Shown here: piece by piece, positions 1 to 7,516 of the stretch
Layout: every line of letters starts with the position of its first letter
Position numbering within the stretch: the stretch's first letter is position 1
IMG/VR virus record: IMGVR_UViG_3300021404_000005
Span: 1-64,000 of that record
DNA: 64,000 nucleotides
Origin: a virus
Reading direction: 5' to 3' (one strand)
Notes under the pieces: model-generated
Seen by the model: only the letters and a program-made list of their open reading frames with translations
The model's database searches: none
Told to the model about the DNA's origin: nothing
Made by a program: the position numbers and the translations under genes

Positions 1-53
1 TTGACGCAATTCTCTCCCCACGTTTAAAAAGCCAAAAGTTGTGAACACAAAAA

Positions 54-65
54 TGTGATATCACA
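54..65. promoter_or_regulatory. 12-bp perfect palindrome, operator-like
   Basis: TGTGATATCACA is a perfect 12-bp palindrome in a gene-free stretch at the window edge. It has the look of a dimeric repressor or activator site, but no promoter could be fixed beside it. Function is inferred from symmetry only. Confidence 0.35.
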
Positions 66-100
66 CTCAAAAAACGCTGATTTTACTGGGTTTTATGTTA

Positions 101-173
101 AAAACACCAAAAAACTGCTCAGACGGTGCAAAATTGTGTGATTTCGCAGTTCTGAGCAGTTTCTGGTGGTTTT
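101..173 (-). terminator. long stem-loop after the 183-815 gene
   Basis: AACTGCTCAGA (113-123) and TCTGAGCAGTT (151-161) form a perfect 11-bp inverted repeat. The flanks out to 101 and 173 extend the pairing with a few mismatches. Read on the minus strand it lies just past the stop of the 183-815 gene and ends in a T-rich run, so a transcription terminator is the simplest reading. The large loop is unusual for an intrinsic terminator. Positions 1-100 hold no gene that I can see. Confidence 0.5.
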
Positions 174-182
174 AAGAGCTTT

Positions 183-815
183 TTAGCGCTCTGATTCGTA
201 TTTAGGAGCTTTTACGTTGGCGTAATCGCCAGTCGTTGGGTATGCAGGGCGTAGTTCGATTCGCTCGCTGCCCTTAGCAACACAAACCTGGAACATCATG
301 CGCTTCCACGCAGGATTGGTGGACAGTATATTAAGCAGGTCTTCAAATTCTTTTCGTGCCTGCGCCCACGTCAGCTTCTTAGAGCTGGTGTCTTCGGCTG
401 CTTTGGCTACGGCCTTATTCATCTCCTGGGCTACAGCCTTCATAGTCGTGGAGGGGACTGTGCCTGTGGCAGAAGACATTTGCGATACAAGATGCAGAGG
501 AAGAGGCTCACTGGTCGGCAGCTTGCGTACGTGGATTACGTTTAGGACGGAAGTGCTAGGAGCTGTGCTCTGGCCCTCGTAGAAGTGCGCCGTTCCGTTG
601 TTGCTTACGGAGTAATGGTCGCCCTCTACAATCATGGTGTCCTTGACCGCTACTGAATCGTAATACCAATCTCGGCCGTAAACCACAGGCTGTCGTGCCT
701 TAAGAGACTTGGCGAGTTCTTCTCGAATCTCAGTCGCCTTGTCCGCAGGTACTTCGATTTCGGTGTTACGAAAAGACGGACTAATAGCCTGGTAGGTTAC
801 CTCGTATGTGTTCAT
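183..815 (-). CDS. conserved hypothetical protein, 210 aa
   Basis: Not recognised. I place the start at the ATG at 815 (MNTYEVTYQAIS), which has an AGGAG ribosome site seven bases upstream; the frame is open further upstream but without a site. The N-terminal half looks like a small beta-rich domain with a YGRDWYYDSV segment. The C-terminal half is helical and lysine/glutamate rich (SSKKLTWAQARKEFEDLLN). There is no signal peptide or membrane segment. It reads away from the 877 gene, so the 816-876 gap probably carries divergent promoters. Confidence 0.7.
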   Translation of the reverse strand: MNTYEVTYQAISPSFRNTEIEVPADKATEIREELAKSLKARQPVVYGRDWYYDSVAVKDTMIVEGDHYSVSNNGTAHFYEGQSTAPSTSVLNVIHVRKLPTSEPLPLHLVSQMSSATGTVPSTTMKAVAQEMNKAVAKAAEDTSSKKLTWAQARKEFEDLLNILSTNPAWKRMMFQVCVAKGSERIELRPAYPTTGDYANVKAPKYESER

Positions 816-840
816 TTTTAACTCCTGTGTGTTAGCGTGT

Positions 841-869
841 TTGCTCAAACTTACCATAACGGCTAAGCT
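841..869 (+). promoter_or_regulatory. promoter for a leaderless transcript
   Basis: TTGCTC (841-846), a 17-bp spacer and TAAGCT (864-869) end seven bases before the ATG at 877. No Shine-Dalgarno sequence lies between, so transcription probably starts at or next to the start codon. It is the best example of a pattern seen at more than ten genes in this window. Confidence 0.6.
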
Positions 870-876
870 TGCGCCC

Positions 877-1194
877 ATGAGCGATTTGAAGTTTCTGACA
901 GAAGACGACGTGGCAGAAGAACTGTTCACGTGGGAAGCACCGGTTACTCCTGAACGCTGGGCTTGGCTTGAAGGACTAGGCATTCCTGATTTGAAGCAGT
1001 TCGTGTATCGTATCGATTTTGTGCAGATGTACGGTGAGGCTGAAGGTAACGCTATGCGATTGCACCGATTCGCCACCAACAGTGAAAACAGCAGGTTCAT
1101 TACCGCGTGTCCGCACGGGGAACAGCATGCTGCTAGGATTAGGCCGTATCTAGTACCACTGGCTGAGCTTCCTCCGAAGGAGTACCGTGACTAA
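877..1194 (+). CDS. small hypothetical protein, 105 aa
   Basis: Not recognised. The start at 877 (MSDLKFLTEDDVAEELF) is chosen because TAAGCT lies seven bases upstream in the window's leaderless pattern; earlier in-frame starts would overlap the divergent gene. It is an acidic soluble protein with one central aromatic stretch (ERWAWLEGLGIPDL). Its last eight bases overlap the GTG of the next gene, so the two are likely translated together. Confidence 0.7.
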   Translation: MSDLKFLTEDDVAEELFTWEAPVTPERWAWLEGLGIPDLKQFVYRIDFVQMYGEAEGNAMRLHRFATNSENSRFITACPHGEQHAARIRPYLVPLAELPPKEYRD

Positions 1195-1531
1195 CGAGCC
1201 TACCTTTCTGTTCGAAGGACGCTGGGACGATTCGAAGGAAGAGTTCTATACGCAGGGAAACAACCGTATAGAGTTTAGAAAGGTCACTGTGCCGGCGCTA
1301 GGCGAGATGTTCTATTGCCTGGTTAAGGAAGAGACAGAACCTAGCGTGTGGAAGATTACGCACCACACGTGGGGTCACACCAAGCTGGAAGCTTTCATTG
1401 CTTACATGAACGAGTCTAGCGCCCAGATAGTTACTCGCATGCGAGCACAAGACCCGCCGTCCATGACAGAACCTGACCCTGTACGCGTGGAAGACTACCT
1501 GCCCCCTGGAGTCAGCCGCCTGATGTTCTAG
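1187..1531 (+). CDS. small hypothetical protein, 114 aa
   Basis: Not recognised. The GTG start at 1187 sits five bases after AAGGAG, inside the end of the upstream gene. The protein is soluble and beta-rich at the N-terminus (FEGRWDDSKEEFYTQGNN) and has a proline-rich tail (PPSMTEPDPVRVEDYLPPG). The next gene begins within 11 bases of its stop, which supports an early operon of small genes. Confidence 0.7.
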   Translation: MTNEPTFLFEGRWDDSKEEFYTQGNNRIEFRKVTVPALGEMFYCLVKEETEPSVWKITHHTWGHTKLEAFIAYMNESSAQIVTRMRAQDPPSMTEPDPVRVEDYLPPGVSRLMF

Positions 1532-1541
1532 AATGGTAGGA

Positions 1542-1808
1542 ATGAGCTTCGACAAACTACTAGGTGGCGCAGCCTACCTAACACAGAACCAGGCTTTTCA
1601 CGCTCTTGGCAAGCTAGGACTGGAGTGGGAAGTAGCTCAGCACCTTATCCTGAGGTCAATCGAGATACACAACGCGGATTCGTACGAGAGTAGATTCGTG
1701 TCTTTCGCTACGCATAACGGAGACGCTTTCTGGCTTAGGTATCACGTTAGGCTTAGTATGTGGTCGCTGGCCAAGGGCACCATACCGCCCGAAAACTTGC
1801 TAGCGTAG
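1542..1808 (+). CDS. small hypothetical protein, 88 aa
   Basis: Not recognised. Two ATGs are possible. I prefer 1542 (MSFDKLLGGAAYLTQNQ) because TAGAAT at 1529-1534 lies seven bases before it, matching the leaderless pattern; 1533 would add three residues. It is mostly helical with no cysteines, signal or membrane segment. Confidence 0.65.
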   Translation: MSFDKLLGGAAYLTQNQAFHALGKLGLEWEVAQHLILRSIEIHNADSYESRFVSFATHNGDAFWLRYHVRLSMWSLAKGTIPPENLLA

Positions 1809-1812
1809 AAGC

Positions 1813-2121
1813 ATGAGTGAAGAAACTGAGCGTCTAGCAAGTACGCATACCGAACTAGGTCCGGCTCCGTTGTGGAAGCGGACTCACCCCGTCGAGCACC
1901 TACCCGACTACGTTGAGAACATTGCCGCTGCACTCCAGCGTAACGGCATGGATGAGTCTCAGGCGATTGCTACCGCAATCAACAGCGTTAAGCGCTGGCA
2001 GCATCCGGGCGAAAAAATAGGCCACGGCCACGTGCACCCGGAAGTTGTCCAGGCGTCAGGCGAGGCCGTGGCCGAATGGGAGCGGCTAAAGGCTGCTAAG
2101 CAGAGCAAGAGCGATAAGTAA
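1813..2121 (+). CDS. hypothetical protein with a repeat-like helical motif, 102 aa
   Basis: The middle (AAALQRNGMDESQAIATAI) resembles a helical motif common in actinophage proteins, often attached to capsid protease modules; the same flavour occurs in the N-terminal part of the protease gene at 24483. The tail is charged (EWERLKAAKQSKSDK). TAGCGT six bases before the ATG fits a leaderless transcript. Its stop abuts the stop of the convergent 2122-2607 gene with no space for a separate terminator. Confidence 0.65.
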   Translation: MSEETERLASTHTELGPAPLWKRTHPVEHLPDYVENIAAALQRNGMDESQAIATAINSVKRWQHPGEKIGHGHVHPEVVQASGEAVAEWERLKAAKQSKSDK

Positions 2122-2607
2122 TTAGCAAACGCCGGGGTCCCAGCCTCCCGGGTGTATATGCCCGTATTGCTGACGGATTTCTTCGTGACGAATACTCGCC
2201 TGATTTTCGATACACGGGTCCGGCTCTTCATTGCGGCCTGCTTCGGCTATTATCGCGAGTTCGTGTGTGCCATGACAGAAAGTGTCTTCCAAGGCGCGGA
2301 TTACTAGCGTGTCACCGTCTAGGGCTATTTGCTGACTTGTGCGACCGCGTGATGCGTTACGCCAGCTCCTGTAAGACATGATGTTGGCACGAGTGAATTG
2401 AATAAAAGCACTAGATACGTGTAGTGGATTGTCAGGCACCCACCGATTAGGGAACGTTCCGACAATAGTTTCTAGGGCTGTACGGCGGTGATGACGAGCG
2501 ATTTCTTCGTTTTGGCATAGGACTACTCGGTTCTCCGGGTCTTCCGCCCACCACTTAAGTATCTGATGCGTCTTGCCGTACTGCCGGGGCCAAATCATCC
2601 AGCGCAT
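2122..2607 (-). CDS. P-loop ATPase-like protein, 161 aa
   Basis: The N-terminus carries PRQYGKTHQ, a Walker A type nucleotide-binding loop of the kind found in phage terminases and small P-loop proteins of actinophages. No convincing Walker B acidic pair or nuclease domain follows, and the length is far below a full terminase (about 500 residues). It may be a stand-alone NTP-binding protein or a terminase fragment. GAAGGGA lies about eight bases before the start. It is convergent with 1813-2121. Confidence 0.6.
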   Translation of the reverse strand: MRWMIWPRQYGKTHQILKWWAEDPENRVVLCQNEEIARHHRRTALETIVGTFPNRWVPDNPLHVSSAFIQFTRANIMSYRSWRNASRGRTSQQIALDGDTLVIRALEDTFCHGTHELAIIAEAGRNEEPDPCIENQASIRHEEIRQQYGHIHPGGWDPGVC

Positions 2608-2657
2608 CTTACATTCCCTTCTCCAGGTGACTGTCAGGGCAACTCTACCACAGGTGG

Positions 2658-2663
2658 TAGGCT
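2658..2663 (+). promoter_or_regulatory. -10 element TAGGCT of a leaderless promoter
   Basis: TAGGCT lies seven bases before the ATG at 2671 and no ribosome site is present. A near-palindrome (CTACCACAGGTGGTAG, 2645-2660) overlaps it and could be an operator. Confidence 0.45.
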
Positions 2664-2670
2664 GTCTGGC

Positions 2671-3012
2671 ATGGGATGGAACGAAGCAGACGTATACATG
2701 GAGCCGGAGAAGTTCGGGCTGAAGACTGTAACCCAGGTAAACCCGTACCTGAGCTACGAGTTCGACATGCTCGTGTTCTGGCAGGACATCGCTACAGGTG
2801 AGTTGTACTACGGCGAAGACCGGGGCTGCTCATGCCCGTCTCCGTTCGAGACGTTCACAAGCCGAGACGACCTTCTAGGCCCGGTTGACAAGAACCGGGC
2901 TTACGAGCTGCTAGACGTGTTTGCTGGTCGTTACACCCCTACTCGTTACGACAAGTATGAGGAAGTTCCAGTTCAGATTGCTGAGGCAAAGTCCGCGATT
3001 GCGGCACTATGA
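2671..3012 (+). CDS. conserved actinophage hypothetical protein, 113 aa
   Basis: The start at 2671 (MGWNEADVYMEPEKFG) is set by the TAGGCT element; the longer open frame upstream reads into the opposite gene. The core (WQDIATGELYYGEDRGCSC then PFETF) looks like a small acidic family common in actinophages whose function is unknown to me. The stop overlaps the ATG of the next small gene. Confidence 0.7.
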   Translation: MGWNEADVYMEPEKFGLKTVTQVNPYLSYEFDMLVFWQDIATGELYYGEDRGCSCPSPFETFTSRDDLLGPVDKNRAYELLDVFAGRYTPTRYDKYEEVPVQIAEAKSAIAAL

Positions 3013-3158
3013 GCCTGTTTAAGGACCTCATCGGTTTTCTGAACGACAAGCGGTCTGAACTACGGAGCATGCTTGACGGTACCCCGCGAGACGTGGACCT
3101 CCTGGCGAAGCTTGACCTGCTTGATGAGATAGATGAGTTTCTGAAGGAATGTTACTGA
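3009..3158 (+). CDS. small helical protein, 49 aa
   Basis: A short gene starting with ATG at 3009 inside the previous stop (TATGA). The product, MSLFKDLIGFLNDKRSELRS followed by an acidic helical stretch, is predicted to be one long helical hairpin with no cysteines. The tight overlaps on both sides (ATGA, then TGATG) support translation even though it is very short. Confidence 0.6.
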   Translation: MSLFKDLIGFLNDKRSELRSMLDGTPRDVDLLAKLDLLDEIDEFLKECY

Positions 3159-3370
3159 TGCTTTCTGAGTGTGATGCTGTGCAGTACGGCGGTGCACCTA
3201 CGATGTTTAACGGGCAGTGTCGTTGCCTAGTGTGCGCTCGTTGCGGGCATCATACCGGGAATAGTCATCAGGGGCACTTCTGGTCGATGTGCAAGACTAC
3301 GCGTACACTACGAGACTTCCACTTCTGCTGCCCAGATGAGGAGCACGGTTGCGAACTCGAAGACAAGTAA
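3158..3370 (+). CDS. small Cys/His-rich zinc-binding-like protein, 70 aa
   Basis: The start at 3158 overlaps the upstream stop (TGATG) and has AAGGA nine bases before it. Paired cysteines (CRCLVCARCGHH, then HFCCPDEEHGC) suggest a zinc ribbon or knuckle. Small proteins of this sort are frequent in actinophage early regions and may bind nucleic acid; that role is inferred. Confidence 0.65.
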   Translation: MLSECDAVQYGGAPTMFNGQCRCLVCARCGHHTGNSHQGHFWSMCKTTRTLRDFHFCCPDEEHGCELEDK

Positions 3371-3402
3371 GCACTTACTCATCACCGTTCCTTCTCAACC
3401 CT

Positions 3403-3534
3403 ATGTGCATGGATTCAGGCACGCTGGACTGGTTTTATGCGCGTGAAAAGTTCGTGAACAGCGGAGACCGTGAAGCATACGACACACTGCTGAAGCACGT
3501 TACACTGGACAACCCGCTTATGGCCTGGGATTAG
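3403..3534 (+). CDS. very small hypothetical protein, 43 aa
   Basis: Open from ATG 3403 (MCMDSGTLDWFYAREKF); ATG 3409 is an alternative. The frame is open upstream to 3349, but that would overlap the previous gene. There is no clear ribosome site. The stop overlaps the stop of the convergent gene at 3531. It is supported mainly by the compact gene packing. Confidence 0.4.
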   Translation: MCMDSGTLDWFYAREKFVNSGDREAYDTLLKHVTLDNPLMAWD

Positions 3535-4541
3535 AACACCTTCCAGTGAGACCACGTACCGTTAGGGACGGCTTGCACACGCCATGCGTACTGGCCACCA
3601 CCGGGCAGCGTAAGGTTAGTCACGCTTTGCACACTGACAACCTCATCTAGTACTGGTGTACCGAATACACTGCTGCCGTGGTAGTGCATAACCTGCACGT
3701 GATACTGAAGGGCGTAAGCAGGCCCCCAAGCTAGTGTGACTAGTAGACCATTTAGCGTGTCAACAAGGCTTCCCGGTGCTGGCAGCGGGTCTGTCGGCTT
3801 GTGATTCAGAAGTGTCCATCGGTAGCTGTCAGTTTTGCCTGTAGCCCTCATATGGTGAGCTGTCTCCCACGCCTTAAGAGCTGCTTCAGTGTTAGGCCCG
3901 AAACTTCCGTCAGTAGTGAGTACAGGACTGGCGTGCCAGGTGTTCAGGTCTTGCTGCAAAAAGACTACATCGGGACCCGAAGAACCGGGCTGGAGAACTA
4001 CGTTGGTGGGCTTGCCGTTACCGCCGCGCATTAGGGCTACGCTGTCGAACGGGTTTGAGCCGTGCGGACTAGTGGAAAGGAACCCAGGGGCGCAGCCTAG
4101 GTAAGCAAGCAGTTTGGAGTAGTCGTAACCTTCTGCGGTGGACCACTCACCAGTGCCCGTGTTAGGGTCAGCATCTCCGCGCTGAGTAGCCAAGGTGCCG
4201 TCGCCGCCACCTACTGCGGCCCATCCGGTTTCAATCCACGGGCCAGGAGCACCATTAGTGCCTATGTAACCGACAATGGTGTTAGAAGTTACACTGTCCC
4301 CTACGCTAACGGCGGGTGCGATGTCTTCGGTGATGTACCAGGAGTGTCCTGCGAGAGGTCCGCTAGTTAGCTTTCCTACAACTGCACCGCCGCCAGGCCA
4401 ACCGGAGTTAGCTGTAGCTACCGTAATGATAGACGGACCTAGTGCGTATGCCGGGCCACTGCAAGTGTAGTCAACGCCTTGGTCAATGCGACCGGGCACA
4501 GGATTACAAGCACGAAGCGGGTTGTTGTACGCGGTAGTCAT
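3531..4541 (-). CDS. M23-like (degenerate) plus peptidoglycan-binding plus FnIII-like protein, 336 aa
   Basis: Residues 15-120 resemble the lysostaphin/M23 fold. The zinc-ligand region reads GRIDQGVDY, with Asp where the first His of the usual HxxxD ligand pair would be, so catalysis is doubtful. About residues 178-245 form a peptidoglycan-binding domain (SSGPDVVFLQQDLN, TDGSFGPNTEAALKAW). The last 80 residues look like an FnIII or lectin-type beta domain. There is no signal peptide. A wall-binding lysis or virion-associated protein is likely. AGAGG lies upstream of the ATG at 4541, which implies its own minus-strand unit. Confidence 0.7.
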   Translation of the reverse strand: MTTAYNNPLRACNPVPGRIDQGVDYTCSGPAYALGPSIITVATANSGWPGGGAVVGKLTSGPLAGHSWYITEDIAPAVSVGDSVTSNTIVGYIGTNGAPGPWIETGWAAVGGGDGTLATQRGDADPNTGTGEWSTAEGYDYSKLLAYLGCAPGFLSTSPHGSNPFDSVALMRGGNGKPTNVVLQPGSSGPDVVFLQQDLNTWHASPVLTTDGSFGPNTEAALKAWETAHHMRATGKTDSYRWTLLNHKPTDPLPAPGSLVDTLNGLLVTLAWGPAYALQYHVQVMHYHGSSVFGTPVLDEVVSVQSVTNLTLPGGGQYAWRVQAVPNGTWSHWKVF

Positions 4542-4728
4542 AGGGAACCTCTCAAGGCACGCGGCAGTGTACTCACCTTAGCGTACAGGTTATGCGTGTA
4601 CTAAAGAAAGGGCCTAGCAAGTTCAGAAGCTATAGACAGTTATTCGTAGCGGGAATAGTTGGCCACCATGCTGTGTTGTGAGGGGTGAGGCGACCCCTAG
4701 GCGATAACAGCAAGAAAAAGAGGTACCC
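4542..4728. other. intergenic region before rtcB with a 6-bp hairpin
   Basis: 187 bases between divergent genes. AGGGGT (4681-4686) pairs with ACCCCT (4693-4698) around a GAGGCG loop in what would be the rtcB leader. It could influence rtcB translation; no known riboswitch is recognised. Confidence 0.35.
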
Positions 4729-5913
4729 ATGCCGCAGCAGTACGGGAAGAACCGGTTGCTCTACTGGGCAACAGACATCGAAGGTGACACGCTTGAGCAG
4801 GCTGCTCGCGCGTCCCGTTTGCCGTTCGTGGAGGGCCATGTTGCCCTGATGCCCGATGCTCACATCGGTATGGGCGCTACCGTAGGCTCGGTAATCCCGA
4901 CCAACGGGGCAATCATCCCTGCTGCGGTAGGGGTGGACATCGGCTGTGGCATGATTGCAACCGAAACAGGCTACACGGCACACGACTTGCCCGATGACCT
5001 TAGCCCGCTGATGTCGCTGATTGAGCAGCGAATCCCGGCAGGTGTAGGCGCGGGGCACGCTAACGATAACATTGACCTTAGCAAGATTCCTGAGTGGGAG
5101 TCGCTGGACCTAACATCAGCTCAAGAGCACACGCTGTGCTCTCAGTTCGGGTCGCTAGGTTCCGGAAACCACTTCGTTGAGGTGGGACTCGACCCTAACG
5201 GATTCGTGTGGACGGTACTTCACTCGGGAAGTCGTGGCATCGGCAACCAGCTAGCCAGTGGCCACATTAAAAAGGCAAAGGGGCTGATGAAGCAACTTTC
5301 AGTTAGCCTCGAAGACCCTGACCTGGCTTACTTCCTTGAAGGTACACCTGAGTTCCAGGAGTACATGCGCGACCTTGTGTGGGCACAGAATTACGCTTAC
5401 GGTAACCGTCAGGCGATGAACGATGCCTTGCTGAAGTCCTTGTTCGAGGTTGTAGGCATGCCTGAGGTGTGGGAAACTATTGATGATGGTATCGTTGAAG
5501 TCATCAACTGCCACCACAACTACACCGCACGCGAGACTCATGGCGACAAGGAGTTGTGGATTACCCGTAAGGGAGCCATTAAGGCTGATGTAGGTGACCT
5601 AGGTGTAGTCCCTGGCTCTATGGGTACGAGCACGTTCATCACTCGTGGCCTGGGCAGCGCGGAGTCTTTCAACAGCAGCTCTCACGGAGCCGGCCGCAAG
5701 ATGAGTCGTTCCAGGGCAAAGCGTGAACTCGACCGCGATTCGTTTGTCGCTCACATGGCTCGCGCGGGAATAACTTGGAACGCTGACCGCGTTGATGCGC
5801 TCATAGACGAGGCCCCCTTGGCGTACAAGGACATCCACGGTGTCATGGCCGACCAAGCTGACTTGTGCGAAGTAGTTACTGAAATCCAGCAGGTTTTTAA
5901 TTATAAGGGCTAG
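4729..5913 (+). CDS. rtcB: RtcB family 3'-5' RNA ligase (tRNA-splicing ligase), 394 aa
   Basis: RtcB joins RNA 2',3'-cyclic-phosphate (or 3'-phosphate) ends to 5'-OH ends using GTP and Mn2+. The family signatures are present: PDAHIGMGATVGSVIP, GVDIGCGM with metal ligands D70 and C73, GSLGSGNHFVE, VLHSGSRGIGNQ, a CHHNYTARE histidine pair, and SHGAGRKMSR whose H319 matches the guanylylated histidine. It is shorter than the roughly 480-residue archaeal form, as in the compact phage/bacterial clade. AGAGG precedes the ATG. It lies 3 kb upstream of the tRNA array. Repair of tRNAs cut by host anticodon nucleases, or joining of permuted tRNA halves, are the two plausible jobs. Confidence 0.95.
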   Translation: MPQQYGKNRLLYWATDIEGDTLEQAARASRLPFVEGHVALMPDAHIGMGATVGSVIPTNGAIIPAAVGVDIGCGMIATETGYTAHDLPDDLSPLMSLIEQRIPAGVGAGHANDNIDLSKIPEWESLDLTSAQEHTLCSQFGSLGSGNHFVEVGLDPNGFVWTVLHSGSRGIGNQLASGHIKKAKGLMKQLSVSLEDPDLAYFLEGTPEFQEYMRDLVWAQNYAYGNRQAMNDALLKSLFEVVGMPEVWETIDDGIVEVINCHHNYTARETHGDKELWITRKGAIKADVGDLGVVPGSMGTSTFITRGLGSAESFNSSSHGAGRKMSRSRAKRELDRDSFVAHMARAGITWNADRVDALIDEAPLAYKDIHGVMADQADLCEVVTEIQQVFNYKG

Positions 5914-5931
5914 AACGTAAGGGTGGGAAGA

Positions 5932-6180
5932 ATGATTGACGTTTACGTGGTGCTAGTTCAAGACCGACACGCCGACCCGGATATTAAAGTGTTCGCTGAC
6001 GCAATAGACGCTATCGAGTATGCCGATAGAGAGCTTAAAACAGGTAGTCGCCACTGCCCCGAAAATATCGAAGTTTATGAGCTTACTCAGAGCATGCTGG
6101 ATGATGGCTGGATTTTCTTTGCCACTTACAGTTGCGAAGGTGATAGCGTTCGCGTTACGAAGCACCAGGTGAGTTCATGA
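5932..6180 (+). CDS. small hypothetical protein, 82 aa
   Basis: Start at ATG 5932 (MIDVYVVLVQDRHADPD), eight bases after AAGGG; a GTG three codons earlier is less well placed. It looks like a ferredoxin-like alpha/beta fold with one central helix (ADAIDAIEYADRELK). The stop overlaps the next ATG (ATGA), so it is part of the short operon that follows rtcB. Confidence 0.65.
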   Translation: MIDVYVVLVQDRHADPDIKVFADAIDAIEYADRELKTGSRHCPENIEVYELTQSMLDDGWIFFATYSCEGDSVRVTKHQVSS

Positions 6181-6437
6181 CCTACGTTCTGTGCGGGGAA
6201 AAGTCCGATGTTTACTTGTTGGAAGTCGTTCAGAACACCTCCAAGGTGCTACAGTGCGTCGGATGCAAGTTCGTTCCTGAAGATGAGAACGGCAAGAAGG
6301 TAGAACCCGACCCGGTGTTCCACTACTGCAAGTTCATCGACCAGCACCTTAAGTTGCACTGCTACGCGGGACACAAGGTACCAGCTAGCATGTTTACTAG
6401 TATCCGCCGTAGTAACAACACGTGGCTTAAGGACTAA
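6177..6437 (+). CDS. small hypothetical protein with CxxC, 86 aa
   Basis: The ATG at 6177 overlaps the previous stop. It contains CVGCKF and further scattered cysteines and histidines (HYCKFIDQH, LHCYAGHK), suggestive of metal binding. No family was recognised. Confidence 0.65.
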   Translation: MTYVLCGEKSDVYLLEVVQNTSKVLQCVGCKFVPEDENGKKVEPDPVFHYCKFIDQHLKLHCYAGHKVPASMFTSIRRSNNTWLKD

Positions 6438-6440
6438 AAG

Positions 6441-6698
6441 ATGGCTGACGCTACTTCCCTAGTGCATTTTCTTGAGGGTATTGACCTAGAGGGTGCGCCG
6501 CCTTGTGAGCTATACGACGAGGAAGGGGTTACCGTTTGCGGTAACCCCTCCGTAGCTCGCGTTATCGTGAATTGTGATACGTGTAATAGGTCAACACGGC
6601 CCCGTTTCGTATGCTATGAATGCCTGCCGTACTTTCAGGATAAGGCCGTGAATCACATCCCTTGTGGGACGCTAATCACAAACTGGCAGCGCGTTTAG
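6441..6698 (+). CDS. small Cys-rich hypothetical protein, 85 aa
   Basis: Begins three bases after the previous stop. Cysteine pairs (NCDTCNRS, FVCYECLPYF) look like a treble-clef or zinc-ribbon fold. It is convergent with the glycoside hydrolase gene; the two stops overlap by four bases. Function unknown. Confidence 0.65.
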   Translation: MADATSLVHFLEGIDLEGAPPCELYDEEGVTVCGNPSVARVIVNCDTCNRSTRPRFVCYECLPYFQDKAVNHIPCGTLITNWQRV

Positions 6699-7465
6699 GG
6701 AGTAAGCGTGTACTTCTGGTAGAGAAATGTTAGTGTGTGACCTTGCGTACCGTGCACTTCCGACCCGAATTGTACGCCGTAAAGCTGTGCGCTCGGTGGA
6801 ACTGTGCCTCGTGTGCGAGAATCCTTTTGAAGCGCATGAAGCAAATCCGCTATGTGAAGAGTGCCTGACGTACTGTTCTTCGGTAGTACGAGGTCAACAC
6901 GCCTGCAAGTTGTGCAACCAGACAGGTCCCACTTCTGACCATCGACGGTGATGGTTCCTTCTGGCGTACTGCCTGTGCTCTGCCCATGTGTGTACACCCA
7001 GAACATTACCTCGTGAGCACCGTTAGCTACTTCGCCGTTGATGCCGATGTCGTAGGCTACATTCCACTGACCGTAGTTACTGGGAACGCTAAAACCGTAA
7101 GTGCTGACAAGCGTCTTAATAGAGCTTACAGACTTACCGTTGTAGTCTTTTTCCTCGTTAGCGTAAGGCCAGCCACCATTAGGGTTAGAGTTAGCGCAAA
7201 AGCCCCACTCTCCCTTAGTGGTCGTAGTGAACATAGTGAACTTGTCGGAACTATCTGTTCCCCATTGATTAGCGTTAAGGGAATACGTGCTGCCATCAGT
7301 TCCCGTGAACGACCGAGTAGTCCACTGCTCGCTAGATGACCAGTTAGTCCCGTTCGGCGGGCACTTCTGGTTCGGCGCAGTAGAAGCTATAGCCGCAGGC
7401 GCAGGGAGCATGAACAGTCCGGCTATAAGCCCGATTACTATCGTGAATATCTTATACAGAATCAT
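6695..7465 (-). CDS. secreted GH12-like glycoside hydrolase, 256 aa
   Basis: Start at 7465 (MILYKIFTIVIGLIAGLFML), a classic signal peptide with likely cleavage after AIAS. A longer open frame upstream lacks a signal and overlaps the divergent gene. The mature part resembles family 12 endoglucanases: GQWNVAYDIGIN, then HEVMFWVYTHG with E152 at the nucleophile position, and VQFGSEVHGT with E236 at the acid/base position near the C-terminus. GH12 enzymes cut beta-1,4-glucans or xyloglucan outside the cell. TAGCCT seven bases before the start suggests a leaderless transcript divergent from 7517. Confidence 0.75.
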   Translation of the reverse strand: MILYKIFTIVIGLIAGLFMLPAPAAIASTAPNQKCPPNGTNWSSSEQWTTRSFTGTDGSTYSLNANQWGTDSSDKFTMFTTTTKGEWGFCANSNPNGGWPYANEEKDYNGKSVSSIKTLVSTYGFSVPSNYGQWNVAYDIGINGEVANGAHEVMFWVYTHGQSTGSTPEGTITVDGQKWDLSGCTTCRRVDLVLPKNSTSGTLHIADLLHALQKDSRTRGTVPPSAQLYGVQFGSEVHGTQGHTLTFLYQKYTLTP

Positions 7466-7472
7466 GTATAAA

Positions 7473-7478
7473 AGGCTA
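7473..7478 (-). promoter_or_regulatory. -10 element TAGCCT (minus strand)
   Basis: Reads TAGCCT on the minus strand, seven bases before the ATG at 7465, with no ribosome site. It fits the leaderless pattern and lies in the 51-base divergent gap with the deaminase gene. Confidence 0.4.
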
Positions 7479-7516
7479 GCCGGAATAAGCGAAACGCACT
7501 GGGTGTTGGAGGGGTA

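Noticed and set aside
2122-2607. Reading the P-loop gene as a second large terminase
   Set aside because: Only 161 residues with no nuclease domain, and a complete terminase exists at 20297-21982.
6727-6951. Plus-strand frame with zinc-finger-like cysteines
   Set aside because: It is antisense to the C-terminal part of the GH12-like gene, whose signal peptide and catalytic motifs are convincing; the cysteine pattern is likely a by-product.
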